Shown: piece by piece, positions 44,090 to 53,085 of the stretch
Layout of the letters: each line of letters starts with the position of its first letter
Numbering within the stretch: the stretch's first letter is position 1
Source of the DNA: Bacillota bacterium
Lineage (GTDB): Bacteria > Bacillota > Sulfobacillia > JAJYWN01
Length of the DNA stretch: 64,000 bases
Assembly: GCA_021791495.1 (NCBI GenBank)
Contig: JAJYWN010000078.1
Coordinates: 67,499 to 131,498, forward strand
Direction: 5' to 3'
The notes under the pieces: generated by a model
Database searches by the model: none
Seen by the model: the letters and a program-made list of their open reading frames with translations, nothing else
What the model was told of the DNA's origin: nothing
Program-made: the position numbers and the translations under genes

Positions 44090-44554
44090 CTACTCCACGC
44101 TGTCCGCGACTGCCAACATCTCGATTTCCACCGCTATCCTGAAAGGTAGGGTGGAAGTACCGATTGCGCTCCGGGCGTGCCGCCCCTTCTCTCCGAACAC
44201 CTGGACCAGGAGATCGGAACAGCCATTGAGGACGGTCGGCTGTTGGTCGAAGCCCGGGGCGCTATTGATGAACCCCAAGACCTTGAAGATCTTCTGAACC
44301 TTGTCCAGCGTTCCCAATTCCGCCCGCATGGCTGTGAGGCATTGGAGCGCGGCGCCGCGGGCCGCCTGATACCCTTGTTCGATGGTGAGTTCCCCGCCGA
44401 CCTGACCCCTGATAGACAGGTCCGCCGTGCCAGAGACGTAGAGTAGGTCTCCGTGCCGGTTCACCGGTATGAAGTTGGCCGCGAAATCGCTGGGCACAAA
44501 GGGCGGCGGCAGCGTGATACCCAGCTCCGCCAGTCTCTCTTCGATCTTGCCCAT
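44090..44554 (-). CDS. RidA/YjgF-family protein
   Basis: A 154-aa protein of the YjgF/YER057c/UK114 fold: NRHGDLLYVSGTADLS, then QGYQAARGAALQCLTAMRAE, VQKIFKVLGFINSAPGF and ARSAIGTSTLPFRIAVEIEM. The Arg seen in RidA imine deaminases (R-A-I/V near the end) corresponds to ARSAIG. The N-terminus is about 25 residues longer than RidA, as in the group with GKIEERLAELGI starts. Activity as an enamine/imine deaminase is possible but unproven for this subgroup. Confidence 0.82.
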   Translation of the reverse strand: MGKIEERLAELGITLPPPFVPSDFAANFIPVNRHGDLLYVSGTADLSIRGQVGGELTIEQGYQAARGAALQCLTAMRAELGTLDKVQKIFKVLGFINSAPGFDQQPTVLNGCSDLLVQVFGEKGRHARSAIGTSTLPFRIAVEIEMLAVADSVE

Positions 44555-44702
44555 TCCATGGTCACCCCCTTGTTCTCGCTAGCACCTTTCCCGGCGGACG
44601 CTGGAGGTTCCTGCGCATGGCAGGAAAAGCCAACCGGCTAAAGGAAAGAGACATGAGGTCGGGGCGGAGGCGACAAGCAGTTAAGGGGGACGGTACTTAG
44701 AA

Positions 44703-45728
44703 TTGGACGTGATTATGGCCCGAGGCCTTTCCAAACACTTCAGAGTCAAGGCTAGTTCGGGGCCCAGGGAAGTCGTCGCCGTCCGGGACTTCACTCTGGC
44801 CGCGTCGGCCGGCGAAGCCATCGCTTATCTGGGGCCCAACGGGGCCGGCAAGTCCACCACGGTGAAGCTCATCTGTGGCGTCCTGTCCCCTTCCTCCGGT
44901 GAGATCCAGGTCCTGGGGTATGACCCCTGGCGTCAGCGGACCCGTCTGGCCAGGGAGATCGCGGTGGTGTTCGGCCAGAGGAGCCAGCTTCTGTGGGACC
45001 TTCCGGTACGTGAGACCTTCCGCTTCTTGAGTGTGGTCTATGGCCTCTCCGGGCCCGAGTATCGCCGCAACCTGGCCTTCGCGGTAGAGTTGATGGACGT
45101 GGGTGATCTCCTCGGGCGGCCGGTGAGGGAACTGAGTCTGGGCCAGAAATCCCGATGTGAGCTGGCGGCGGCCGTCCTCCACCGCCCCAAGCTCCTACTA
45201 CTGGACGAGCCGACCATTGGCTTGGACGTGTTGGCGAAGGACCGGGTCAGGGCCGGTCTGAACTTTCTCCGGCGCGAGTTCGGGGTGACGGTGTTCCTGG
45301 CCAGCCACGACTTTGGGGACGTGCAGGCCATCTGTGACCGCGCGGTGCTCATCGTGGGCGGCTCTCTGCGGTACGACGGGACCCTCGCGGACCTGGTGGC
45401 CTTGGCCTGTGACACGCAGGAAATAGAATTGACCATCCCGCCGGGCTCCGGTGATGACCTGGTGGGGAACCTCTTATCCCTGCCCACGGTCACAGCGGCG
45501 GTGGATGGAGACAAGCTGGATATCGGTTTTGACCCCAAGGCCATCGGGGCATCGGACATCCTCAGGCGCGTGTTGCAGCGGACTGCTGTCAAGGACCTCC
45601 ACGTCAAAGAGCCCACTCTGGAAGAAGCCATCCGCCGCCTCTATGTCGGCGGGGGTGAGGCCGGAAGGGTTGCGGCCCGCGGAGCCAGCGGAGCCGGCGG
45701 GCAGACCGGAGCGGGGGAAACCCCCTGA
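44703..45728 (+). CDS. ABC transporter ATP-binding protein (ABC-2 exporter)
   Basis: A 341-aa protein. Walker A GPNGAGKSTT at about 44-53, signature LSLGQKSRCELAAAV, Walker B LLLLDEPTIGLD and the switch His in LASHDFGDV. The C-terminal 100 residues form the regulatory domain seen in NatA/DUF990-linked ATPases, with a Gly/Ala-rich tail. TTG 44703 is assumed as the start, with GTG 44709 and ATG 44715 as alternatives. It overlaps the first permease by 1 base. Confidence 0.9.
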   Translation: MDVIMARGLSKHFRVKASSGPREVVAVRDFTLAASAGEAIAYLGPNGAGKSTTVKLICGVLSPSSGEIQVLGYDPWRQRTRLAREIAVVFGQRSQLLWDLPVRETFRFLSVVYGLSGPEYRRNLAFAVELMDVGDLLGRPVRELSLGQKSRCELAAAVLHRPKLLLLDEPTIGLDVLAKDRVRAGLNFLRREFGVTVFLASHDFGDVQAICDRAVLIVGGSLRYDGTLADLVALACDTQEIELTIPPGSGDDLVGNLLSLPTVTAAVDGDKLDIGFDPKAIGASDILRRVLQRTAVKDLHVKEPTLEEAIRRLYVGGGEAGRVAARGASGAGGQTGAGETP

Positions 45729-46531
45729 TGCGGACCGCTCTTTCAGCCGAGGCCCGGTTGGCGGGGGCTTTCTTCCGCGCCGCGACTCTGCGGTGCCTCG
45801 ACCACTGGGTCACGCTTTTGGGTGAGCTGATGTACCCCGTCCTCAAGGCGTTGATCATGGTCTGGCTTCTGAAAGGGATCTACCAAACCTCGTGGGCCGG
45901 AGCGTCGACCGCCATGCCGTTCGGGACGGTCGTTCAGTACGTGGGGCTGGCCGCGTTCGCCGGCGCCTTTGTGGGGTTCAATAATGCCTTTATGGTCGCC
46001 GATCGAGTCAAGTCAGGGGACGTCATTTTCGACTTGGTGCGGCCGCGGTCGTGGTTCTCCAGCCTTTTCGCGGAGTATACCGGAAGCCGCTTGGCCGCCG
46101 CTCTCTGGCCCGCGGCGGCTTTCGCCGCTATCTCGCTGGGGTTGCGCCTGGGGTTACCCTGGCAGGCCTACGGACGCCTGATTCTCCTCCTTCCCTTCAT
46201 CGCGTTGCTGGAGTTCGCCCTCAGTTTGAACATTGGAATCGCCACTCTTTGGACCCAGAATGCCTGGGGGTTAGGGCTGGCCTTCACCTGGGCCAGGCAA
46301 TTGCTGTCCGGAACGCTGGTGCCGCTGCCGCTATTGCCGGAGCACCTCCGGGCTGCTTTCTACGCCGGCCCCTTTCCATGGCTGGTGGACGCTCCGGTCA
46401 GAGCTGTCTTGGGCTCCATGGGGATGGGGCAGGCCATCGCGGGGCTGAGCGCCTGGACGTTGGGACTCCTGGTTCTGGCTACTCCGCTGTACCGGCTAGT
46501 CGGTAGGCGGCTGAGAATCAACGGAGGTTAG
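45728..46531 (+). CDS. ABC-2 family permease subunit 1
   Basis: A 267-aa protein with six hydrophobic helices: LGELMYPVLKALIMVWLLKG, VQYVGLAAFAGAFVGFNNAF, VKSGDVIFDLVRPRSWFSSL. The SGDVIFDLVRP box is the landmark of this DUF990-linked permease group. It forms an exporter with the flanking ATPase and second permease. Substrate unknown. Confidence 0.85.
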   Translation: MRTALSAEARLAGAFFRAATLRCLDHWVTLLGELMYPVLKALIMVWLLKGIYQTSWAGASTAMPFGTVVQYVGLAAFAGAFVGFNNAFMVADRVKSGDVIFDLVRPRSWFSSLFAEYTGSRLAAALWPAAAFAAISLGLRLGLPWQAYGRLILLLPFIALLEFALSLNIGIATLWTQNAWGLGLAFTWARQLLSGTLVPLPLLPEHLRAAFYAGPFPWLVDAPVRAVLGSMGMGQAIAGLSAWTLGLLVLATPLYRLVGRRLRINGG

Positions 46532-46534
46532 GCC

Positions 46535-47332
46535 ATGGCGCGGTCGCTCATAAGGACGATAAGGCTGGGCTGGTGGCTAGGAACGCTCTCTGTGCGGAGC
46601 CTTCTATCTTATCCGCCGGATTTCCTCATCGGAGCCTTGGGCGTGCTCATGTTCCACCTGACCAATCTGGCCGCAGTGTATCTGGTCTTCGACCTGGCTG
46701 GCTCCATCGGCGGCTGGACTCCCCAACAGGCGGTCTTTCTGGCGGCGCTCAGCAATATGCGGTTTGTGCTGGGCGGCATCTTCTTCGGCGGTCTGCACTC
46801 TCTGCCGCCCTACATCCGTTCGGGGAAACTGGACCGCATCCTGACATATCCGGTTTCGCCGCTGTTCACGTTGCTCTGCCTGGAGAAAGACGTGGCGGAC
46901 CTGGTGAACGTGGGGGTGCTGGCGGCTGCTCTGGCCTGGTCGGCCCGGTCCTTCGGCGACGTCACTCTGGTGAATGTGGCTTTCTTCGTCGTTCTGATGG
47001 CCCTTGGGCTCGCTGCTACTTTCGGGTTCTCTCTTCTGACCGTCGCCCCGTCGTTCTGGGCGACGGCCGGCAACGCTTTCCCTCAGATCTTCCGGCTGTT
47101 CTGGGAGTTCGAGGCCTATCCCACCAGGCTATTTCCGTCGGCCATCCAGTTTCTTCTCACCTGGGTTTTCCCGGTGGCCGTGGCGGTCTTCGTGCCGTCC
47201 CAGGTGCTCTTCGGGCACGAGCCCTGGATGGCAGGGATTCGCGTTGTCGGCTTGGTCGCCGCTATCGACTTGGCCCTCGGGTTGGGCCTGTTCCACCTGG
47301 GTCTGAGACGGTACCAGAGTGTGGGGCACTAG
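46535..47332 (+). CDS. ABC-2 family permease subunit 2 (DUF990)
   Basis: A 265-aa protein with six helices and the DUF990 signature LPPYIRSGKLDRILTYPVSP in the loop after helix 2, followed by FRLFWEFEAYPTRLFPSAIQ. It lies 3 bases after the first permease and overlaps the convergent nucleotidyltransferase gene by 4 bases. Together the three genes make a complete exporter; the cargo is unknown. Confidence 0.85.
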   Translation: MARSLIRTIRLGWWLGTLSVRSLLSYPPDFLIGALGVLMFHLTNLAAVYLVFDLAGSIGGWTPQQAVFLAALSNMRFVLGGIFFGGLHSLPPYIRSGKLDRILTYPVSPLFTLLCLEKDVADLVNVGVLAAALAWSARSFGDVTLVNVAFFVVLMALGLAATFGFSLLTVAPSFWATAGNAFPQIFRLFWEFEAYPTRLFPSAIQFLLTWVFPVAVAVFVPSQVLFGHEPWMAGIRVVGLVAAIDLALGLGLFHLGLRRYQSVGH

Positions 47333-48126
47333 GAGTAAGTCCTCGCCGCGAATAGCGCCGCCTCCAGTTCGGAGCACGCCTCCTGAATGGGGCAATCCAG
47401 GTCCGCCAGCCAGCGCCTGGCCTCTGCCGCCGAGGCTTCGCCCGGGTGTAGTCTCAGGCGGCTGGCTTCGGGAAGGAGTTCACGCCACTTGCCTTGCGCT
47501 TGGTCCCTACCCCAGGCGGCTGCCTCGGTCTTGGAACTGAGCCGCCCCTCTTTGGCCCATAGCAGCAGACGCGCTGCCGTTAGTAGCCAGTCCACCGAAT
47601 GCAGTTCGCCGCCCCGGCCGGCCTTACGGGCCGAGGCGCAGAAACGGAGGGCGTCCTCAAACAGGTCCTTGGCCGCCGGCTGTGGGATCCGCCCGCTCAC
47701 ATCATGACCGTAGATGACCCGGCCCTTCTCCCGAATGACCTTCAGGACCAGCCACCCAAGCTCGTTCCGGTCCCACTCCCGTTCCCGACTGGTCCCCCAC
47801 CAGTAAGCCCGTCCCGTCACCGCCGGGTCCAACATGCTCTCCGGCAGGAAGGCACCCTCGAGCATATGGGCGAGGATCCCATATCCTCCCTTCCGGAATG
47901 GCTTCCTTAGCTGGGCCAGGGCGTCACAATCGTCTTCTGTCAGGTCTCCCTTCACGACCACGAGGAAGTCAAGGTCGCCGTATCCGGGAGCGAGATCATC
48001 GAACACCACCGACCCGTAGAGCACGACCGAAAGGACACGGTGGCCGAAATACCCTGCTACTTCCCGCAAGAAAAGCTCCAAGGTGAGATTGAGGCTTGGG
48101 TCTTCGAAATGGTGAGTTAGGAGCAT
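47329..48126 (-). CDS. Nucleotidyltransferase (aminoglycoside-adenylyltransferase-like)
   Basis: A 265-aa protein. The Pol-beta-fold motif GSVVFDDLAPGYGDLDFLVVVK contains the G-S and DxD metal-binding residues, followed by a DUF4111-like helical domain with RDQAQGKWRELLPEA. It resembles AadA/ANT(9)-type enzymes, but similar proteins of unknown substrate are widespread. ATG 48126 is preceded by GGAAGAGAG. Confidence 0.75.
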   Translation of the reverse strand: MLLTHHFEDPSLNLTLELFLREVAGYFGHRVLSVVLYGSVVFDDLAPGYGDLDFLVVVKGDLTEDDCDALAQLRKPFRKGGYGILAHMLEGAFLPESMLDPAVTGRAYWWGTSREREWDRNELGWLVLKVIREKGRVIYGHDVSGRIPQPAAKDLFEDALRFCASARKAGRGGELHSVDWLLTAARLLLWAKEGRLSSKTEAAAWGRDQAQGKWRELLPEASRLRLHPGEASAAEARRWLADLDCPIQEACSELEAALFAARTYS

Positions 48127-48329
48127 CTCTCTTCCTCCCGGTGTTGGAACTAGACTGACCGTCTCGCATCCCCGGCCAGTATGTTCCGCGCAGGCTGCTC
48201 CAGCCCCTTGTGGACAACGGCGGAAAGCCCCCCGGATCGCCGCGACCGACGAGTCGCTATGTAGTTCCTCTTTTCGGGAGATCGGCGCTGCCGATCATAA
48301 TGGTTTCGGGCTTTATCATGCGGACATCT

Positions 48330-48383
48330 TGAAAAAAATGGTCGCGGCTCCTGGGCATGGAATATGCCCTGGTAACCGCGACT
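48330..48383 (-). terminator. Rho-independent terminator of pckG
   Basis: On the minus strand GTCGCGG and CCGCGAC (48341-48347 and 48377-48383) with an inner GGGCAT/ATGCCC stem are followed by CATTTTTTTC. The orientation fits termination of the leftward pckG transcript. Confidence 0.85.
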
Positions 48384-48415
48384 GGTTAGTCAGTTCTGGT
48401 GGCCCTGGTCCTGCC

Positions 48416-50230
48416 CTAGGTCAGCGAACTTCCAGCGGCGATGCCGGCCCGGTCCGCCGCTCCGGGCCCTAACCCCTCGGCCGCTTGCCGCTCCAATCTC
48501 CTCAATAGCGCCTTCCTTTGCTCGGTGATGCCCGCCGGCAACCGGTCGCCGAATTTGGCGAAGAAGGCTCCCTGGCTCTCCACTTCCTGCTTCCAGTCGG
48601 CCGGATCCACCTTCAGTAGCTCCTGCATGGTGCCTTTCTTAAGCTCTAGGCCCGTCATGTCGATGGAGCCCTCCGCGGGCAACAGCCCGATGGGGGATTC
48701 CACCGCGGCGGCCGTGCCGTCGCACCGGCCGATGATCCACTTCAGCACCCGCAGGTTATGGCCGAACCCCGGCCACAGGAACTTACCGTTCTCATCGGTG
48801 CGGAACCAGTTGACGTTAAAGATCTTCGGGGGATGGGGGATGCGCTTGCCCATCTCCAGCCAGTGTCCGAAGTAGTTGCCCATATCATAGCCGCAGAAGG
48901 GAAGCATGGCCATGGGGTCGCGTCGGACCACGCCCACCTGGCCCACCGCCGCCGCTGTAGTCTCGGATGCCAGCGAAGCACCCACGTACACGCCATGATT
49001 CCAGTCAAGAGACTGGTAGACCAAAGGGGCCACTTTGGCCCGCCGTCCGCCGAAAATAAAGGCGGAGATGGGCACGCCCTGCGGGTTCTCCCACTCCGGG
49101 GAGATGGAAGGGTTCTGGTTCGCCGGGGCGGTGAACCGCGAATTGGGATGGGCGCCCTTCTCGCCGTTCCCTGGAGTCCAGGGCCGGCCCTGCCAATCGA
49201 TACCCTGGTCCGGCGGCGGGACGTCCACGCCTTCCCACCAGACCCCTTTGTCGGGCGTCTCCAGCACGTTGGTGTAGATGGTGTTGCTTTGGATGGTCCG
49301 CATGGCGTTAGGGTTGGTCTTGAAGCTGGTGCCGGGTACCACGCCGAAGTACCCTGCCTCCGGGTTGACCGCCCACAGTCGCCCGTCCTCGCCCACGTGC
49401 ATCCAGGCGATGTCGTCGCCCACGGTCCAAACCTTGTAGCCTTCCATCCCCGCGGGCGGGTTTAGCATGGCCAGGTTCGTCTTCCCACAGGCGCTGGGGA
49501 AGGCACCGGCGATGTAGTGCGTCTCGCCACTGGGGGCCTGGACCCCCACGATGAGCATGTGCTCGGCCATCCAGCCTTCTTTGAAGCCCATGTAGCTGCC
49601 GATACGCAGGGCGAAGCACTTCTTCCCAAGGAGGGCGTTGCCACCGTAACCCGATCCCACGCTCCAGATGGCCATTTCCTCTGGGAAGTGGCAGATGAAG
49701 CGGCGCTCCGGGTTGAGGTCCGCTTTCGAGTGTAGACCCTTCACGAAGTCGGCGGACTCGCCCAGCTGTTTCAGGGCTACGTCACCGGCGCGGGTCATGA
49801 TGAGCATACTCAAGGCTACATAGATGCTATCGGTGAGTTCGAATCCTACCTTGCTGAAGGGCGATGCGGCGGGACCCATGATATAGGGCACTACGTACAT
49901 GGTGCGGCCCCGCATGCAGCCGTCGAAGATGCGGCCCAGCCGATCTTTGGCTTCCGATGTGGACATCCAGTTGTTGTTCGGACCGGCAGTCTCGCGGCGC
50001 TCGGTGCAGATGAAGGTTAGTTCCTCGGTCCGGGCCACGTCGTTGGTGGCGGAGCGGTGCAGATAGCAGCCCGGATACCGGACCTGGTCCAGCTCGATCA
50101 GTTCGCCCGTGCTGAGAGCCTGGTCGGTGAGGGAGGCTTTCTGTTCTTCGGAGCCGTCGATCCAGATGATGTGGTCAGGTTTGGTTAGGCTGGCGCATTC
50201 ATCGATCCAGCGTTGGACAAGTGGATTCGT
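48416..50230 (-). CDS. pckG: Phosphoenolpyruvate carboxykinase (GTP)
   Basis: A GTP-type PEPCK that converts oxaloacetate and GTP to PEP. Signatures are the P-loop FPSACGKTNLAMLNPP with the active-site Cys, WTVGDDIAWM, SNTIYTNV, and FIFGGRRAKVAPLV. The first canonical in-frame start is GTG 50038 (540 aa), but homologous N-terminal sequence continues upstream (NPLVQRWIDECASL, HIIWIDGSEEQKASLTD, YPGCYLHRSATNDVARTEE) up to an in-frame TAG at 50245. The best initiation site is ACG 50230, 8 bases after AGGGGG, giving about 604 residues, the usual family length. Either a non-AUG start or an ATG-to-ACG change is implied. Confidence 0.93.
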   Translation of the reverse strand, partial: TNPLVQRWIDECASLTKPDHIIWIDGSEEQKASLTDQALSTGELIELDQVRYPGCYLHRSATNDVARTEELTFICTERRETAGPNNNWMSTSEAKDRLGRIFDGCMRGRTMYVVPYIMGPAASPFSKVGFELTDSIYVALSMLIMTRAGDVALKQLGESADFVKGLHSKADLNPERRFICHFPEEMAIWSVGSGYGGNALLGKKCFALRIGSYMGFKEGWMAEHMLIVGVQAPSGETHYIAGAFPSACGKTNLAMLNPPAGMEGYKVWTVGDDIAWMHVGEDGRLWAVNPEAGYFGVVPGTSFKTNPNAMRTIQSNTIYTNVLETPDKGVWWEGVDVPPPDQGIDWQGRPWTPGNGEKGAHPNSRFTAPANQNPSISPEWENPQGVPISAFIFGGRRAKVAPLVYQSLDWNHGVYVGASLASETTAAAVGQVGVVRRDPMAMLPFCGYDMGNYFGHWLEMGKRIPHPPKIFNVNWFRTDENGKFLWPGFGHNLRVLKWIIGRCDGTAAAVESPIGLLPAEGSIDMTGLELKKGTMQELLKVDPADWKQEVESQGAFFAKFGDRLPAGITEQRKALLRRLERQAAEGLGPGAADRAGIAAGSSLT

Positions 50231-50379
50231 TGCGGTGACCCCCTATGACAGTGCTGCCAGTGCTGCCGCACCAGAATAGTCAATGATTCGACATTCTTCG
50301 CGCCACCGCTCCGACTTCCTCTTGATATCAGGGCGTGAACTAATGGTCACATGCAGCAGAAAAGGGGGGCCGGCGAAGG
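50231..50379. other. Upstream region of pckG
   Basis: No gene. On the minus strand it holds AGGGGG, the probable ribosome binding site of pckG, and an in-frame TAG. No clear sigma-A promoter was seen. Confidence 0.35.
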
Positions 50380-50565
50380 CTAGCGGACGTTATCGTCGTG
50401 ATTCAGAGCGGACAGTTCGGGGTCGTGGTAGAGCGTGATCAGCTCGTCGATACGCCGGCTTAGGCGGATGATCTCCGGGCTGTTCAGCGGAACCCCGGCT
50501 TCGGCCAGACGCTGCATCTGCTCCCGGAGCGACTTTATCAACTCGGCTAATCTTCGCCGGTTCAA
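50380..50565 (-). CDS. Spo0E-like aspartyl phosphatase
   Basis: A 61-aa peptide. LAELIKSLREQMQRLAEAGV followed by SPEIIRLSRRIDELITLYHD matches the Spo0E family, which dephosphorylates Spo0A~P; the S-R-R-I-D-E-L-I block corresponds to the SQELDxLI core. TTG 50565, eight bases after AAAGGTG, is a better start than GTG 50589, which has no ribosome binding site. It supports a sporulating or Spo0A-bearing host. Confidence 0.72.
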   Translation of the reverse strand: MNRRRLAELIKSLREQMQRLAEAGVPLNSPEIIRLSRRIDELITLYHDPELSALNHDDNVR

Positions 50566-50916
50566 TGCTGCATCACCTTTCCCGGGCACGAGTGTATCGC
50601 GATGTGTAACCCGGTGACGAAAAAACGCTTATTGTAGTACGGCAAATGCCATAGTTTCCCTTTCGCTCCCATCAGACAAATCGGCAATAATTCCGGTTTT
50701 GGGAGACCGCTGGTCGTCCGCCCAGAGCATACTAACCAAGCCTCACCCATGCGTCAGAGGGGTGCCAGGTACATAAGGGGCGTCTGAACGGAACATGACT
50801 TTACCTGGGATTCAGTCGGGAGAAAAGCCCGTCCTTCTGGAATGTCCTACCACCCCCCAACTGTATACAAAGAAACTGCTCCGAATATACTAAAGCATCG
50901 GAGAGGAGTGCTTCTA
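50566..50916. other. Intergenic region before ytxC
   Basis: About 350 bases with no supported gene. A GTATAC and a TATACT (near 50872 and 50886) could be promoter parts for ytxC, but no consistent sigma motif is assigned. Confidence 0.3.
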
Positions 50917-51834
50917 TTGATAGAAGTGGTCTCTGTCTGTGTCACCGAAGGTCAGAGGGAACTCCGCGAACGGCTTGAGTCCGACCTCGGGTCCCTCCGC
51001 AAGGAGGGACTTAGTGTTGATATACAAGAGAAATCCGTCGGCAATCAGGGTTGTGTGTCGGTTTTCCTCTCCTCCACCCGCCCGGAAGCATTGGCCTTCG
51101 CACGCGACACCGCCGCCGACGCCATATCGGATACCATCGTCAACCGCGGCAGCAAAACCTTGATCGACCGTTTCCTCAAGACCAACTACCACTATTTTGA
51201 TGACGATGAACTGGATATCATTCGGGGCTACACCGAGAAGGCTCTCTTCGGACCGTCAGACGAGAGCCGGGCGAAGTATCTGGTAAACCAGCACAGCCAG
51301 ATACGCAAGCGGGTCCGGGAGTACATCGATAAGAACAAGGAACTCATCATCGACGGCTTCATCACCTTTCGCCTGAAGGACTGGGTGGAGGAGGTCGAAG
51401 ACGCTCTGGACCGCGCCGTTGACGAATTTCTATTGGACAGGGAGTACAAGGAGTTCGTCAATCTGCTACGTTCTTTCGTGGACGCCCAGGAGCCCAAGGT
51501 CGATGAGATCCACGTCTTTTTGACCGCTACGGGCACCTTCAAGCTCATGGATTCCCAGAAGAACGTCATCAACAACGAGTACCTAGAGGACTTCGTCCTG
51601 GAGCTGGTGGACTCGGAGGTCAACCATGAGGATCTACTTATCTCCGCGCTCATCACCATCGCCCCGCGCAAGCTGATCATCCATTGCCCGCCGGCGGTGC
51701 GCTCGGGGCACACTATCGAGACGCTGCGGCAGGTCTTTGACAACCGGCTGACCGTTTGCGACTCGTGCGCGCTGTGCCGGGGCGGTGAGACGGCATTCGG
51801 GGCCGGGAGTACCCGGGCACGCAAGAGCGAGTAG
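50917..51834 (+). CDS. ytxC: YtxC-like sporulation protein
   Basis: A 305-aa protein. DRFLKTNYHYFDDDELDIIR, HSQIRKRVREYIDKNKELII, DGFITFRLKDWVEEVEDALD and DQEPKVDEIHVFLTATG-like segments (DAQEPKVDEIHVF) match the YtxC family. In Bacillus ytxC lies just before thrS, as here. TTG 50917, eight bases after GAGAGGAG, is preferred; the frame is open from 50842. Its molecular role is unknown. Confidence 0.85.
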   Translation: MIEVVSVCVTEGQRELRERLESDLGSLRKEGLSVDIQEKSVGNQGCVSVFLSSTRPEALAFARDTAADAISDTIVNRGSKTLIDRFLKTNYHYFDDDELDIIRGYTEKALFGPSDESRAKYLVNQHSQIRKRVREYIDKNKELIIDGFITFRLKDWVEEVEDALDRAVDEFLLDREYKEFVNLLRSFVDAQEPKVDEIHVFLTATGTFKLMDSQKNVINNEYLEDFVLELVDSEVNHEDLLISALITIAPRKLIIHCPPAVRSGHTIETLRQVFDNRLTVCDSCALCRGGETAFGAGSTRARKSE

Positions 51835-51860
51835 GGGCGCGGACCCGAACCAAGTCCTGG

Positions 51861-51892
51861 AGGCCACCGTCTGAAAGGATGGTGGCCTTTTC
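51861..51892 (+). terminator. Terminator of ytxC
   Basis: AGGCCACC (51861-51868) pairs with GGTGGCCT (51881-51888), followed by TTTTC. Confidence 0.8.
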
Positions 51893-51923
51893 GTATGGGC
51901 CACCAAAGGAAACGGGGAGGGGA

Positions 51924-52490
51924 GTGGCCTCTCAATTGAAGATCAGTCGTCTCTTCGCGGTTTCCGTCTCCGTGATCATCGCGGTTGGTCTCACCTTGTC
52001 CTCGGGGTGCTCGGCGTCCTCTCGCCGGAAGCCCACGCCGGCGGAGCAGTACGTCCGCAGTAAGGGCTACCGGGTCCTGAGCGCCGAGGGACAGGTCATG
52101 GCCTTCACCATCGGGACCGAAACCTTGGTCAAGCTGCCCTACATCCAGTACTGGGCCGTCCAGACCGTCGACCCCACCCCCTTTTGGGGCAAAGAAGCCA
52201 CCGTGGAGAAGTTCGTCGTTAACCGCCACCCCTTGGACCACTTTCAAACGGGCATCGGGAAACTGGCAACCAGGGCTCTGGGACGAACCGATGTCTGGGT
52301 GCTGTCGGTGAACGGCGCCCCGGTGGCCGGATGGTCTTTCCCGGTCACAGACAACCGGTTGACCGGCGGGGTGTATGGTTTGAACGGCGAGAACTGGGAG
52401 GATGTCCATCCGGGGGAGGACTTCCAGGAGTGGCGGGCGGCGTGGGAAAGGAGGTTCTCCGTGCCGCCGACGCCCAAAATCAGTCCCTGA
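51924..52490 (+). CDS. Lipoprotein of unknown function
   Basis: A 188-aa protein with a lipoprotein signal: basic start, hydrophobic LFAVSVSVIIAVGLTLSS, then a G-C lipobox. The mature part begins RKPTPAEQYVRSKGYRVLSA and contains WAVQTVDPTPFWGKEATVEK and VWVLSVNGAPVAGWSFPVTD, which I cannot place in a family. GTG 51924 follows GGAGGGGA. A frameshifted paralogue follows at 52532. Confidence 0.6.
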   Translation: MASQLKISRLFAVSVSVIIAVGLTLSSGCSASSRRKPTPAEQYVRSKGYRVLSAEGQVMAFTIGTETLVKLPYIQYWAVQTVDPTPFWGKEATVEKFVVNRHPLDHFQTGIGKLATRALGRTDVWVLSVNGAPVAGWSFPVTDNRLTGGVYGLNGENWEDVHPGEDFQEWRAAWERRFSVPPTPKISP

Positions 52491-52531
52491 CGGTTAAGGT
52501 ACCAATCGGTTTCCTGGAGGAGAGAAACCCG

Positions 52532-52892
52532 GTGAGGCTTGTAGTCATAGCGGGGTTCGTCCTTCCGTCCTTTCCTTCCGTCACTTCTACCACGCCGCCC
52601 GACCGCCCGAGCCGAAGTCTACCTCAGGGACCGCGGATACCGCGTCGTGTCTTCTCAGGGTGAAGTGGACGGCTATATCCTGACTGCGGCGAAGGTCACG
52701 GAGTCTTCCCAAGTCAAGTTCTGGTCGTTTGGTGCATGTCCGGTATTCTGTGTTGCCCGTCGACCGGCTCGGGTGGATGGCGGGCAACGGCGAGCAAGGC
52801 GAGGATGGCTGGATACTGCGGAAGAGCAACTACTCCGCATCGTCCGCGAGGACGGGGAGTTAAAGATCGCGGGGATGGGGACCAGCCCCTGA
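52532..52892 (+). pseudogene. Frameshifted paralogue of the upstream lipoprotein
   Basis: GTG 52532, preceded by CTGGAGGAG, opens a signal-like segment (MRLVVIAGFVLPSFPSV). After a +1 shift at about 52600-52611, another frame reads AEVYLRDRGYRVVSSQGEVD then GYILTAAKV, mirroring the AEQYVRSKGYRVLSAEGQVM of the preceding lipoprotein. It stops at 52890-52892. The middle diverges, so this looks like a decayed tandem duplicate. Confidence 0.6.
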
Positions 52893-52904
52893 CGGGATTT
52901 GGAG

Positions 52905-53085
52905 GCTACCTCTGAACAGTCGGAAAACCCGACACCTACCCCGCGGCAACCGACCGGAAACCCGGACGAATTGCCTAGTTATGTAATCTATCGCTCCGGT
53001 AGACGGCTTGTTCGGGTCCTGGCGGGAGGAGAAGTGTCTGGATTTCCGGACAGTCCAGCGCAACAGAATGTCCGGGAATCCGACC
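52905..53085 (-). repeat. Dispersed palindromic repeat, copy 2
   Basis: The reverse complement of this region matches the repeat at 17541-17700 in long blocks: GACTGTCCGGAAA, CAGACACTTCTCCTCCCGC, GAACAAGCC, TTACATAAC and CCGGGTTTCCGG. It is the second of two copies in the window, lying between the lipoprotein pair and the Thr T-box. Confidence 0.7.

Noticed and set aside
47329..48126. Calling the nucleotidyltransferase a streptomycin/spectinomycin resistance gene
   Set aside because: Only the general GS-x-DxD fold is visible; distant relatives of unknown function share it.
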